Assembly (NCBI GenBank): GCA_027484105.1
Contig: JAIXUG010000028.1
Coordinates: 372,001 to 436,000 of the forward strand
DNA from: Comamonadaceae bacterium
GTDB lineage: Bacteria; Pseudomonadota; Gammaproteobacteria; Burkholderiales; Burkholderiaceae_C
DNA length: 64,000 nt
Reading direction: 5' to 3'
Part shown: positions 6,816-15,758 of the stretch, piece after piece
How the letters are laid out: each line of letters starts with the position of its first letter
How positions within the stretch are numbered: position 1 is the stretch's first letter
Made by a program: the position numbers and the translations under genes
The notes under the pieces: generated by a model
The model's database searches: none
What the model saw: only the letters and a program-made list of their open reading frames with translations
Told to the model about the DNA's origin: nothing

Positions 6816-8401
6816 TTCACGGTGATGGACTTGAAGGGCATGTAGTTGTCACCACGCTGGACCAGTGTGACCCTTTTGCTGGTACCCCAGGCCAGCGCTT
6901 GCTGGTGCAAAGGCAGGTGGCCAATGTCGGCGCTGTGCAACTCAAAGGACTCACGGATCATGGCGTTGCGTTTGGCCTGGTCGGTCTCGCTTTGCACCTT
7001 GATCATCAACTCATCGACCTTGGGGTTGCAGTAAGAGCCCAAGTTGAACTGGCCAGCACCTTTGTCGTCGGGGCAACGCATCAGGGCATTCAGGGCGTTG
7101 TGCGCGTCATAGGTGCTGGGGGTCCAGCCCAGCAAATAAAAGCTGGTGTCGCGGCGCAAGATTTTGGGGAAGTAGGTGCCCTTGGTCTCGGCCTTCAGGT
7201 TGACCTTGATGTTCACCCGCGCCAGGTTGGCGGCCACGGCTTCGCAGATCTGTCCGTCGTTCACATAACGGTCGTTGGGGCAGTTCATGTCGATGGTGAA
7301 ACCCGTGGGGTAACCCGCTTCTGCCAGCAGCTTTTTGGAGGCTTCCGGGTCAAAGGGCAGGCGCTTGTTCAAATCGGGGTTAAAGCCGTTGATGCCGGGG
7401 CCAACCATCAGGGCGGTCGGGTTGGAGGCCCCACGCATCACGATGCGCTTGATGCCCTCGATGTCGATGGCCTGGTAAAAGGCCTGGCGCACGCGCTTGT
7501 CCTTGAAGGGGTTTTTGCCCTTGACGCTGGAATACAGCAGTTCGTCACGCTTTTGGTCCATGCCCAAAAAGATGGTGCGCAACTCGGGAGCCACCAGGGC
7601 GCGGGTGTTGGCACCGGCGTTGATGCGGGGCACATCTTGCACCGGCACCGGCTCCATGATGTCGATCTCGCCGGACAGCAAAGCCGCCACACGCGTGGGG
7701 TCGTTCGAGATCACAGAGAAGATGACCTCATCCACGTTGCCTTCGATCTTGCCCCAGTAGTTGCCGTTGCGCACAAAGGTGGTGCGGATATTGGGCTGGC
7801 GCTCACGCAGGCGATAGGGGCCTGTGCCATTGGCGCGGAAGGAAGCCGCGTTTTCAATGCCCCTGCGGCGGTCGACCGGGCGAGTGGCCTGGTTGTCCTC
7901 GCACCATTTCTTGCTCATGATGAACACGGTGGACAAGACATTGGGAAGGATGGGAAACGGGGCTTTGGTCTCGATCTCGATGGTGTGGCTGTCGATCTTG
8001 CGCACTTCCTTGATGTCGTTGGTGTTGCTGCGCATGTCCGAACCTTCGCCAGCCGCGCGGTTGAGCGAGAACACCACATCGTCGGCCGTGAACGGCGTGT
8101 CGTCATGGAAGCGCACGTTCTTGCGCAATTCAAAACGCCACACCGTGGGCGATGTCTGCCGCCACGAGGTGGCAAGGCCAGCTTCGAACTTCAGGTCCTT
8201 GCTCACGCCCACCAACGCCTCGTACACGTTGCTGGTCACGCTCAGTTGCAAGGACTCGTTGAGCGAATGCGGGTCCATCGACAAGGCGTCACCCTGGTTG
8301 GCAATGCGCACGGTGGCGGCGTTGACCACACCCAGCGACAAGGCCGACACCAAGGCGGCGGCCATCAAGGAGCGGGAAAATTTGGAAGTGCGCATGAACA
8401 T
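6812..8401 (-). CDS. Peptide ABC transporter substrate-binding protein (first paralog)
   Basis: A 529-residue periplasmic solute-binding protein of family 5 (SBP_bac_5). ATG 8401 (or 8395) gives a Sec signal peptide ending SLGVVNAA before TVRIANQGD; upstream in-frame codons are not signal-like. Family features are SMDPHSLNES, the AAALLSGEIDIMEPVP region and VRQAFYQAIDIEGI. It is clearly paralogous to the binding protein at 10658-12265: both have LLSGEID, TIFLGMDQ, VKGKNP and AIDI motifs in the same order. Two receptors in one operon suggest a broadened or dual substrate range for a single permease. Confidence 0.92.
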   Translation of the reverse strand: MFMRTSKFSRSLMAAALVSALSLGVVNAATVRIANQGDALSMDPHSLNESLQLSVTSNVYEALVGVSKDLKFEAGLATSWRQTSPTVWRFELRKNVRFHDDTPFTADDVVFSLNRAAGEGSDMRSNTNDIKEVRKIDSHTIEIETKAPFPILPNVLSTVFIMSKKWCEDNQATRPVDRRRGIENAASFRANGTGPYRLRERQPNIRTTFVRNGNYWGKIEGNVDEVIFSVISNDPTRVAALLSGEIDIMEPVPVQDVPRINAGANTRALVAPELRTIFLGMDQKRDELLYSSVKGKNPFKDKRVRQAFYQAIDIEGIKRIVMRGASNPTALMVGPGINGFNPDLNKRLPFDPEASKKLLAEAGYPTGFTIDMNCPNDRYVNDGQICEAVAANLARVNIKVNLKAETKGTYFPKILRRDTSFYLLGWTPSTYDAHNALNALMRCPDDKGAGQFNLGSYCNPKVDELMIKVQSETDQAKRNAMIRESFELHSADIGHLPLHQQALAWGTSKRVTLVQRGDNYMPFKSITVK

Positions 8402-8433
8402 GATTGGTCGTGAAAAAATGCGGTGGAAAAAAT

Positions 8434-9681
8434 TCAAACGGCTGGTGCCATGGGCAAGGCCTGCTCCACCAAGTTGGCGTGCAAGGCCGCACCCAGCGGC
8501 AAGATGTCGTCGTTGAAATCGTATCGGCTGTTGTGCAGCGGGTGCGGTCCAGGACCGTGGGGCAGGCCTTGGCCAATGCGGATGTAGGCGCCAGGCACGG
8601 CCTGCAGCATGAACGAGAAATCCTCGCCGCCCATGCTGGGCAGCATGTTGCGCCACACCTTGTCTTCCCCCACCAAGCTGGCCGCCACGTTGCAAGCAAA
8701 CTCAGCCTCGGGCACGGTGTTGACGGTGGCGGGGTAGACGCGCTCGTAGGTCAATTCGGCCGATGCGCCAAAGCCCTGCGCAATGCCCGTGCACAAAGCG
8801 CGCAAGCGCTCTTCGATCTGGTCTTGGACGCTGGGGCTGTAGGTGCGCACGGTGCCGACCAAGGTGACTTCGCCGGGGATCACGCTCATGGCGCCGGGGT
8901 GGCCGCCTTGCATCGAGCAAATGCTGACCACCGCTTGATCAAACGCCGACAAATTGCGCGAGACCACGCTTTGCGCAGCAGTGATGATGTGGCCTGCCAC
9001 CAGCACCGGGTCGATGGCTTGGTGCGGGCGAGCGCCATGGCCGCCTTTGCCGCGAATCAAAACCTCAATGCGATCCACCGCTGCCTGCATGGGGCCAGGG
9101 GTGATGCCGATCACGCCCAAAGGCGTCTCGGGTGAGTTGTGTTGGGCATAGACCTGCTCGCACGGGAAACGCTCAAACAAACCGTCTTGCATCATGGCGC
9201 GCGCCCCGGCATAACCTTCCTCGCCCGGTTGGAAAATCAGCACAGCCGTGCCGTCAAAGCGCCGGGTTTCGGCCAAGTAACGCGCTGCGCCCATCAACAT
9301 GGCGGTGTGGCCGTCGTGGCCGCACCCGTGCATCAGGCCAGGCTTGGACGACTTCCAGGCGCAATCGTTGAGCTCGGTCAAAGGCAGCGCGTCCATGTCG
9401 GCGCGCAGGCCGATCATGCGACCGGGGTTGCTGGCTGAACGGCCCTGCCCATGCACCAAAGCCACCACGCCTGTTTTGCCAATGCCGGTGTGCACGCTGT
9501 CCACACCACAAACCTGCAGCATCTCGGCCACACGACGGGCGGTATAGACCTCTTCAAAACCCAACTCGGGGTGGGCATGCAGGTCGCGCCTGAAAGCCGT
9601 GAGCTCGGGGTGGAACTGGGCAATGCGCGCAAATGCCGTCCCGCGTCCCAACACCGATTGCAAAGAAGCGCCCATGCTCAA
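8434..9681 (-). CDS. M20 family amidohydrolase (hippurate / N-acyl amino acid hydrolase type)
   Basis: A 415-residue cytosolic metallopeptidase of the M20D/amidohydrolase group. Motifs: FRRDLHAHPELGFEE near the N-terminus, GLRADMDALPLTE, MHGCGHDGHTAMLMG (metal ligands Cys/His and Asp), QPGEEGYAGA (catalytic and ligand Glu), KGGHGARPHQAIDP in the lid domain and MGGEDFSFML near the C-terminus. The family hydrolyses N-acyl or aromatic amides of amino acids, releasing the free amino acid. It sits inside the ABC operon between the first permease and second receptor genes, with ATGA overlap upstream and 32 bases downstream, so its substrate is probably brought in by this transporter. The exact substrate is unknown. 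Confidence 0.92.
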   Translation of the reverse strand: MSMGASLQSVLGRGTAFARIAQFHPELTAFRRDLHAHPELGFEEVYTARRVAEMLQVCGVDSVHTGIGKTGVVALVHGQGRSASNPGRMIGLRADMDALPLTELNDCAWKSSKPGLMHGCGHDGHTAMLMGAARYLAETRRFDGTAVLIFQPGEEGYAGARAMMQDGLFERFPCEQVYAQHNSPETPLGVIGITPGPMQAAVDRIEVLIRGKGGHGARPHQAIDPVLVAGHIITAAQSVVSRNLSAFDQAVVSICSMQGGHPGAMSVIPGEVTLVGTVRTYSPSVQDQIEERLRALCTGIAQGFGASAELTYERVYPATVNTVPEAEFACNVAASLVGEDKVWRNMLPSMGGEDFSFMLQAVPGAYIRIGQGLPHGPGPHPLHNSRYDFNDDILPLGAALHANLVEQALPMAPAV

Positions 9682-10658
9682 TGGCCTCCGGATTTGCCCA
9701 CGCGCAGACGCGGATCAACCACAAAGTAAAGCAAATCCACAATCAGGTTGATGACCACAAAGATCAAGGCAATCAGGCACAAATAAGCCGCCATGACCGG
9801 GATGTCGGCAAAAGTCACCGCCTGAATGAACAACAGACCCATGCCAGGCCACTGGAACACCGTCTCGGTGATGATGGCAAACGCAATCAAGCCGCCCAGT
9901 TGCAAGCCGGTGATGGTCATGACCGGCACCAAGGTGTTTTTGAGCGCATGGCCAAAGTGGATGGCGCGGTTGGACAAACCCCGGGCGCGGGCGAACTTGA
10001 TGTAGTCGGTGCGCAGCACCTCCAGCATCTCGGCGCGCACCAAGCGCATGATCAGCGTGAGCTGAAAAATCGCCAGCGTCACGGCTGGCAACACGATGTG
10101 GTTCCAACCCTTGGCGCTCGACAGGCCAGTGGACCACCAGCCGATTTGCACCACCTCGCCGCGGCCAAAACTGGGAAACCAGCCCAACATGACGGCAAAG
10201 ACCAGGATCAGCAAAATGCCGATCAGGAAGGTGGGCAAAGACACGCCCAACAAAGACACGGTCATGAAGAGCTGACTGATCCAGGTGCCCCGGCGCAAAG
10301 CGGCGTACACCCCCATGGGAATGCCTATCAGCAAAGCCAACGTAGCGGCCACCAAAGCCAGCTCGAGGGTGGCCGGCAGTCGCTCGGCGATCAAACCGGA
10401 GACCTTGGCACCTTGGCGCAGACTCAGACCAAACTCGCCTTGCACCGCATTGGCCAGAAAATGGCCAAACTGCACAAAGAAAGACTGGTCCAGACCCAGA
10501 GCACCACGCAGCTCGTCGATTTGCTCTTTGGTGGCGTCTTGCCCCAGCAAGAACACCACCGGGTCACCGACATACTGAAACAGCAAAAAAGCGATGAAAG
10601 CGACCGTGACCATGACGATCACGGCCTGGATCAACCGCTGCAGAATGAAAGCCAGCAT
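9678..10658 (-). CDS. Peptide ABC transporter permease, DppB/OppB type
   Basis: A 326-residue inner-membrane permease with an N-terminal helix (FILQRLIQAVIVMVTVAFI), a periplasmic loop with LGLDQSFFVQFGHFL and about five more helices. The EAA loop is EMLEVLRTDYIKFARARGLS. ATG 10658 overlaps the receptor-gene stop as TGATG; a TTG one codon earlier is less likely. Its partner DppC-type permease lies downstream of the amidohydrolase and first-paralog receptor genes, so the two permease genes are split within the operon. Confidence 0.92.
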   Translation of the reverse strand: MLAFILQRLIQAVIVMVTVAFIAFLLFQYVGDPVVFLLGQDATKEQIDELRGALGLDQSFFVQFGHFLANAVQGEFGLSLRQGAKVSGLIAERLPATLELALVAATLALLIGIPMGVYAALRRGTWISQLFMTVSLLGVSLPTFLIGILLILVFAVMLGWFPSFGRGEVVQIGWWSTGLSSAKGWNHIVLPAVTLAIFQLTLIMRLVRAEMLEVLRTDYIKFARARGLSNRAIHFGHALKNTLVPVMTITGLQLGGLIAFAIITETVFQWPGMGLLFIQAVTFADIPVMAAYLCLIALIFVVINLIVDLLYFVVDPRLRVGKSGGH

Positions 10659-12265
10659 CAATTGACCTTGATCAGCGTCCAGTCCAGACGGTTGTCAGGG
10701 CGGTGGATGACTTCGATGTTTTTCTTCATCGCCCAAGGAATGACCTGGTTGTGCAGCGGAATGTGCGACACGGTGTCATTCGACAGTTGCAGGCCTTCGG
10801 TCAACAGGCGGTTGCGCACGGGCAAGTCGGTTTCGGTCTTCACGCGGTCCACAATGTAGTCCATGCGGGCGTTGCTATAGCGGCCCACGTTGTAGTTGCC
10901 GTCACCGCCGGTGCCGACCGAGCGGGTCAGCGATTGCAGGCTGTAGAGCGCGTCGAAAGTGGGCACACCCCAGCCCAGCATGTAAATGCTGGCTTCGTAA
11001 CGCTGGATCATGGGGAAATAAGTGACCAATGGCAAAGTGCGCAGCTTGGCACGCACGCCCACTTTGGCCCACATGGCGGTGATGGCCTGGCAGATTTCTT
11101 CGTCGTTGATGTAACGGTTGTTGGGGCAGGCAAAGTCCACCTCAAAGCCATTGGGGTAGCCCGCTTCGGTCAGGAGTTTTTTGGCCGCGTCCAGCGAATA
11201 GGGGAAACGGGTGTCCACGGCTTTGGTCCAGCCATTGACCTGAGGCGCCACCAGGGCCCCGGTGTTTTGGGACAGGCCACGCATGGTCACGCGGTGGATG
11301 GTGTCGATGTCGATGGCCTGGTACAAGGCCTTGCGCACTTTCACATCCTTGAGCGGGTTCTTGCCCTTCACGTTGGAGCCGGGCAATTCTTCGCGGTGCT
11401 GGTCCATGCCCAAAAAGATGGTGCGGTTTTCAATGCCATCGACCACTTTCAGGTTGGCGTTGTTGCGCATGCGGCCCAGGTCTTGTGGGCTGGGGTCGAG
11501 CACAAAGTCGATCTCGCCCGACAACAAGGCGGCAGCGCGGGTGGCTTCGTTCTTGATGGGGGTGTAGATGATCTCGGTCACGTTCGTCGTGGTATTGGTC
11601 CAGCCCCACCACTGCGGGTTTTTCACCAGCACCAGCTTTTGGTCGGGTTGCCATTCCTTGACCATGAAGGGGCCGCTGCCCATGGCATTGCGGTGGGCAA
11701 AGTTCTCTTCTTTGGAGCGGATGTCCTTGGGCTCGGTGGATTTGTTCTTTTCGGCCCAGGCGCGGCTCATGATGCGCAGTTCGGTCAACTGGTTGAGCAG
11801 CACCGGGTTGGGGCCGCTGAGCATGATGTCGACGGTGCTTTCGTCCACCTTGACGACACGGCTGATGCCCTGTGTGTAGATGTTGAAGTTGGAGGTCTTG
11901 GCGCGTGCGCGTTCCAGAGAAAACACCACATCGTCTGCCGTCAATGCCGAGCCATCACTGAACTTGACCCCTTTGCGCAAGCTAAACCGGTGCTGCGTCG
12001 GGCTCACCTCGCGCCAGGACGTGGCCAAGCGAGGTTCGATCTTGAAAGTTTTGCTGTTGTAGTAAAGCAGGGAGTCAAAAATCGCGGCATGCACCCCGTT
12101 GCCCAAGGCATTGTTTTGCGAGTGGATGTCCAGGGTGGGAATGTCACTGGCACTGGACCACTTGAAAGGCTTGGCCTGGGCCAGGCCCACCGTCATCAGG
12201 CCCGCCAAAAGCAAGCCAGCAGTCAAACCAGTGGGAAGAACAGACAAACGGGACACGGTATGCAT
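10658..12265 (-). CDS. Peptide ABC transporter substrate-binding protein (second paralog, first gene of operon)
   Basis: A 535-residue SBP_bac_5 receptor. ATG 12265 is preceded by GAGGTGA at good spacing and gives a Sec signal peptide ending GLAQAKPF; the frame upstream is not signal-like. It shares RAAALLSGEIDFVLDP, TIFLGMDQ, VKGKNPLKD and KALYQAIDIDTI with the receptor at 6812-8401, which marks them as duplicates. As promoter-proximal gene of a seven-gene minus-strand operon it is probably the most highly expressed. Confidence 0.92.
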   Translation of the reverse strand: MHTVSRLSVLPTGLTAGLLLAGLMTVGLAQAKPFKWSSASDIPTLDIHSQNNALGNGVHAAIFDSLLYYNSKTFKIEPRLATSWREVSPTQHRFSLRKGVKFSDGSALTADDVVFSLERARAKTSNFNIYTQGISRVVKVDESTVDIMLSGPNPVLLNQLTELRIMSRAWAEKNKSTEPKDIRSKEENFAHRNAMGSGPFMVKEWQPDQKLVLVKNPQWWGWTNTTTNVTEIIYTPIKNEATRAAALLSGEIDFVLDPSPQDLGRMRNNANLKVVDGIENRTIFLGMDQHREELPGSNVKGKNPLKDVKVRKALYQAIDIDTIHRVTMRGLSQNTGALVAPQVNGWTKAVDTRFPYSLDAAKKLLTEAGYPNGFEVDFACPNNRYINDEEICQAITAMWAKVGVRAKLRTLPLVTYFPMIQRYEASIYMLGWGVPTFDALYSLQSLTRSVGTGGDGNYNVGRYSNARMDYIVDRVKTETDLPVRNRLLTEGLQLSNDTVSHIPLHNQVIPWAMKKNIEVIHRPDNRLDWTLIKVN

Positions 12266-12289
12266 GAAGTCACCTCGATCTTGATGGGT

Positions 12290-12297
12290 TGTATACA
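12290..12297. promoter_or_regulatory. Short palindrome upstream of the peptide ABC operon
   Basis: TGTATACA (within TTGTATACAC) lies 25 bases upstream of the operon's first ATG. Half-sites of this kind are common for GntR-type repressors in Burkholderiales. Position suggests an operator, but 8 bp is short enough to occur by chance and no regulator gene is adjacent. Confidence 0.25.
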
Positions 12298-12378
12298 CTT
12301 TGGAATATGCACCATTTAGGCGCCAACACGTGACAGGGAATTCCCCCAATCGCACTGTCGCGCGTGGGACTGATTCCC

Positions 12379-13143
12379 TCAATCCAGCCGAATTTGGCCG
12401 TACCAGGCCCGCGTGGCGCTGCGGGTGTTGTCGGTGTCGGTCATGATGGCCAGCCCCAGCAAGGCGCCGGGTGCTTCACCAAAGGCTTTTTCAAAGTCTG
12501 CCCGAATATTGCGCTGGTAAGACAACCATTGGCCTACCCGGCCGGGGCCAGACTCCACCGCCAATTTGCGGATGCGGTCGGTGCGTGGGTTGACGATCAC
12601 CGACTCGGGTGGGCACTGGTTGCACCACACATACATCAAGGTGGCATAAGGCAGGGGATCGCCTGTGAGGCTTTGGGTAAGCTCGCTGAGCATGGCGTTT
12701 TTGGGGCTGAATTGTTGCCGGTCACCCTCAAACACCAGGATCAAACGCACGGGTGAGTCTTCAGACTCGCGCTGCATCATGTCGGCTCCCGGGATCAACT
12801 GCGCCACCCGCCAGTCAAATGACAAGCGCCCCAACTGATCCGGGGCAATGTGCACGCGCTGTCGCAGCATGCTGGCCGATGATTCCGCCTGCGCTTTGAG
12901 GGCATAGCCTGGGTTTTGTCTTTCCACTTTGTAGGCCGTGCGCAGTTTGCCGGGCAAGACCATCTTTTCCCATTGTGATTTGTCATGGGCATTGAACTGC
13001 AAGGGCAGTTGCCGCAGGGGTGCCGCGGGGCTGCTGAGGGGCTCGGGTTGGGGCGGTACAAGCGAGCAAGCCGACAAGCCCATGCACAGGCCCAGCGCCC
13101 ATAACAACGTTGCGCGTGGGGCTGCAGAAGAGCGGTTTATCAT
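12379..13143 (-). CDS. DUF3047 family lipoprotein
   Basis: A 254-residue predicted lipoprotein. ATG 13143 gives a signal peptide with lipobox LSAC (GLCMGLSACSLVPP). The body has the pattern of DUF3047: KVERQNPGYALKAQAESSAS, SFDWRV, RLILVFEGD, ATLMYVWCNQCPPES and MTDTDNT with WYGQIRL at the end. The function of the family is unknown. It is divergent from the Bug gene at 13173 with only 29 bases between the starts. Confidence 0.8.
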   Translation of the reverse strand: MINRSSAAPRATLLWALGLCMGLSACSLVPPQPEPLSSPAAPLRQLPLQFNAHDKSQWEKMVLPGKLRTAYKVERQNPGYALKAQAESSASMLRQRVHIAPDQLGRLSFDWRVAQLIPGADMMQRESEDSPVRLILVFEGDRQQFSPKNAMLSELTQSLTGDPLPYATLMYVWCNQCPPESVIVNPRTDRIRKLAVESGPGRVGQWLSYQRNIRADFEKAFGEAPGALLGLAIMTDTDNTRSATRAWYGQIRLD

Positions 13144-13172
13144 GGCCTTTTCAATCTGATGAAAGTGACAAG

Positions 13173-14147
13173 ATGTTAAATCGCCGCCGCCTCGTACAAG
13201 CTGCCCTTTTGTCCGCAGGGGCATTGAACACCGCCTGGGCCCAAAGCAGCTTTCCCTCCAAACCGCTGCGCATCGTGGTGCCCTTTGGTGCGGGGGGCGT
13301 GGCCGATTTGACGGTTCGGGCCGTGGCCCAGCAGCTTTCGGTCAATTTGGGCCAACCGGTGGTCATTGACAACCGCCCCGGCGCAGGCGGCATCGTGGCG
13401 GCCGAACAGGTGACCCGCGCCGAGCCCGATGGCCACACCTTGTTGCTCATGTCCAATGGCACGGCCGTCAGTGCAGGCTTGTTCAAGGCCTTGCCCTTCA
13501 ACCCCCGCACCGACTTTGCGCCCGTGTCCTTGTTGGGCCTGTTTGACATCGCCATCGTGGTGCCAGAGTCTTCGCCCCACAAGACCTTGGCCGACTTGGT
13601 CAGCTTTGGCCGCGCCAACCCCGGCAAACTCAACATGGGCACCATCAATATTGGCAGCACCCAACACCTGGCGGGTGAACTGTTCCGCACCCAGGCCAAC
13701 CTGATCGCGCAGATCATTCCCTACAACGGCACCCCTGCCGTGATCAACGCCTTGCGCGGCGGTCAGGTGGATGTGGCGGTGGAAATTTTGGGTCCCCTCA
13801 AGCCCCAGATCAACGCCAAGGCTGTGCGCTTGCTGGGCGTGATGGGTGCCAAGCGCCCCAAAGACCTGCCCGACACCCCTGTGGTGCGCGAATTGCCTGG
13901 CTTGAGCGACTTCAATGTGTCGTCCTGGAATGCCCTCGCTGCTCCGGGCAAGACCCCTGCGGCGGTGGTGAACCGTCTGAACGCCGAACTGGTGAAGGTG
14001 CTGGCCGCGCCCGACATGGTGCAGCGTCTGGCCGGCTTCAATGTGCAAGCCCAGTCCAGCAGCCCTGCTCAACTGGCCCAGTTACTCGATGCCGACATCA
14101 AACGTTGGACCGACGTGATTCAAAAGGCCGGTATACCCCTGCAATGA
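13173..14147 (+). CDS. Tripartite tricarboxylate transporter substrate-binding protein (Bug family)
   Basis: A 324-residue periplasmic receptor. ATG 13173 gives a signal peptide beginning MLNRRRLVQAALLSAG and ending AWAQ before SSFPSKPLRIVVPFGAGG. Other family marks are VIDNRPGAGG, IPYNGTPAVINALRGGQVD and DLPDTPVVRELPG. No permease gene is adjacent, so it is an orphan receptor of the kind amplified in Burkholderiales and presumably works with a TctAB encoded elsewhere or in signalling. The ligand is unknown. Confidence 0.9.
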   Translation: MLNRRRLVQAALLSAGALNTAWAQSSFPSKPLRIVVPFGAGGVADLTVRAVAQQLSVNLGQPVVIDNRPGAGGIVAAEQVTRAEPDGHTLLLMSNGTAVSAGLFKALPFNPRTDFAPVSLLGLFDIAIVVPESSPHKTLADLVSFGRANPGKLNMGTINIGSTQHLAGELFRTQANLIAQIIPYNGTPAVINALRGGQVDVAVEILGPLKPQINAKAVRLLGVMGAKRPKDLPDTPVVRELPGLSDFNVSSWNALAAPGKTPAAVVNRLNAELVKVLAAPDMVQRLAGFNVQAQSSSPAQLAQLLDADIKRWTDVIQKAGIPLQ

Positions 14148-14159
14148 TGTCGTGATGCG

Positions 14160-14193
14160 CCTGCTGCACGGACTTGAAAGCCCCTGCAGCAGG
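14160..14193. terminator. Hairpin between convergent genes
   Basis: A perfect 9-bp stem CCTGCTGCA / TGCAGCAGG with a 16-base loop lies between the Bug stop and the convergent hydrolase stop. No T-tract follows on either strand, so it is only a weak terminator candidate. Confidence 0.4.
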
Positions 14194-14207
14194 ATGGCTT
14201 GGCTTCT

Positions 14208-15578
14208 TCAACGCGGCGCGATGCGGCTGGCCAAGGGGCGAGGCGTGTAAGCGGTGTCAAAGCGGCAGTCGGCCGCTTGCGCAGGCCGCAAGGCTGCACA
14301 GCGCGCGGCAATGCCTGCAGGTGTGGGCTTGGTGCCCTGGTTGACCCAGGCCAACAGGGCCTCAAACAGCGGCGGGTAGATCGCATCGCCCAGGTAGCTG
14401 TGCTCGGCAGAGTTCACATAGGTTTGCACCAGACGCGCACCATTGCCAGACGCTTCCATGCGTTGGCGCAAGGTGTCGCTGCCCTCCACAAACACGGTCG
14501 AGTCGCCAATGCCGTGGGTGGTCAAGACCGGCACTTTGAACCGGCCTTGGTGGTTCACATCGGCATCAAATTTGGCACTGGCTTGTGGGTCGGCCTTGAA
14601 GCGCAACACGGCCGCATTCAAGGCGGCGTCGTTGTCAGAGCCGATGTACTTGACCGAGTCATTGCCAAAGGGGCTGGCGCCACCGTTTTTGATGACCACG
14701 TCTTGCAAGGTGAAGGTGCCCCAGTTCAGGTGCCCGGCAATCGAGTTTTCTGGGATTTTCAGGACATCCACAATGGTCTTGATCTTGCGGGCCTGCTCGG
14801 GGCTGCGCTGCGCTGCGGGCTTGCGCACCCCCAAACAATCGTTGACCCGGGTGGCCAGCTCGGCAGGGGTCAATTTGCTGCCGACGGGCAAGCCCAGCGA
14901 CAAGGGGTACTGCGGCTCATCGGGGCGCGGGTGGTTTTGGCACAGGTGCTGGTAAATCGCGCGCAAATCCAGCCGGAAATCGTAGGTGGTGGGCCCGGCC
15001 ACCACACCGCTGGTGAGCAAAATGCCCTCCCAGGACTTGGGGTAGAGCTCAGCTGCCCGTGTGGCCACCATCGCCCCCCAAGACTGACCGTGCAGCAAAG
15101 TGCGCTGGGGCTTGGCCACATGGTCCACAAAGATGCGCCGGACACGCTCGGTGTCTTCGGCTGCGGTGGTGACGGCAAAGCCGCCTTGCCTGAACACCGA
15201 TCCAGCCCAAGCGTGGCCTTCGCTCAAGGTGATGGCCCAGCGTTTGATGTCTTCGTCCGCCCGGGAAGCCTTGGGCTCACCCAGCGAAGGCCCCCCATGG
15301 GCATGCACCACCAGCACGCCACTCCATTTAGCTGGCATAGCCACCAAATAGTGCGAGCCGGCCGAGTCCTGGCCACGCCAGCATTGGGTGCCTGCAGGCA
15401 CGCCCTCGGGGCAAGCCACCTTGGGAGGTGCCGCTTCTTTGGGCAAGCTGACGCAACCCGTCAAAAACACCAAGCCAGCCAATGACAGGCCGAGGTAAAC
15501 AGCCGATTTGGCGCGGAAAAGCGCAGTGAATGGAGCACCAGAGTGGCGGGGGTGGGCAGACAAGCGAGGTGTGTTCAT
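14208..15578 (-). CDS. Alpha/beta-hydrolase-fold lipoprotein
   Basis: A 456-residue predicted lipoprotein: N-terminal hydrophobic signal with lipobox LTGC (LVFLTGCVSLP). The hydrolase core has GVLVVHAHGG, the nucleophile elbow LLHGQSWGAM (Gly-x-Ser-x-Gly), a candidate acid in THGIGDSTV and a candidate catalytic His in SAEHSYLG. The spacing fits a serine esterase, peptidase or amidase. It stands alone, convergent with the Bug gene, about 180 bases from the porin stop. The substrate cannot be inferred. Confidence 0.75.
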   Translation of the reverse strand: MNTPRLSAHPRHSGAPFTALFRAKSAVYLGLSLAGLVFLTGCVSLPKEAAPPKVACPEGVPAGTQCWRGQDSAGSHYLVAMPAKWSGVLVVHAHGGPSLGEPKASRADEDIKRWAITLSEGHAWAGSVFRQGGFAVTTAAEDTERVRRIFVDHVAKPQRTLLHGQSWGAMVATRAAELYPKSWEGILLTSGVVAGPTTYDFRLDLRAIYQHLCQNHPRPDEPQYPLSLGLPVGSKLTPAELATRVNDCLGVRKPAAQRSPEQARKIKTIVDVLKIPENSIAGHLNWGTFTLQDVVIKNGGASPFGNDSVKYIGSDNDAALNAAVLRFKADPQASAKFDADVNHQGRFKVPVLTTHGIGDSTVFVEGSDTLRQRMEASGNGARLVQTYVNSAEHSYLGDAIYPPLFEALLAWVNQGTKPTPAGIAARCAALRPAQAADCRFDTAYTPRPLASRIAPR

Positions 15579-15689
15579 AAGGCGTATCCAAGAGTGAAAT
15601 GAATTTATCAGCCTTTGCCTTGCGTGGCACCCGCGTTATCCCTTGTCACAAAGCAGATTCAGTCGCTGCTGAGACAGGGCGAAAAGCAA

Positions 15690-15722
15690 AAAACCCACCA
15701 TGTTCCCATGGTGGGTTTTTAA
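15690..15722 (-). terminator. Rho-independent terminator of the second porin
   Basis: Stem AAACCCACCAT / ATGGTGGGTTT with a T-tract on the minus strand. It nearly matches the terminator of the porin at 2.7-3.7 kb. Confidence 0.88.
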
Positions 15723-15737
15723 TTTTCTAAATCTCAA

Positions 15738-15751
15738 CTGGCTTGCGCCAG
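15738..15751 (-). repeat. Porin 3'-UTR hairpin (second copy)
   Basis: CTGGC / GCCAG stem just after the porin stop. The stem, the TTGAGATTTAGAA linker and the downstream terminator are shared with the first porin, while the loop bases differ. Confidence 0.55.
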
Positions 15752-15758
15752 CGTCAGA

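Noticed and set aside
6740-8413. A 557-codon open frame antisense to the first peptide-binding protein gene (similar ones at 10703-12319, 18477-19799, 39623-41194 and 60060-62018)
   Set aside because: These are mirror frames of high-GC genes whose sense strand has clear family motifs, signal peptides and ribosome sites; the antisense products are His/Gln/Val/Gly-rich with no recognisable domain.
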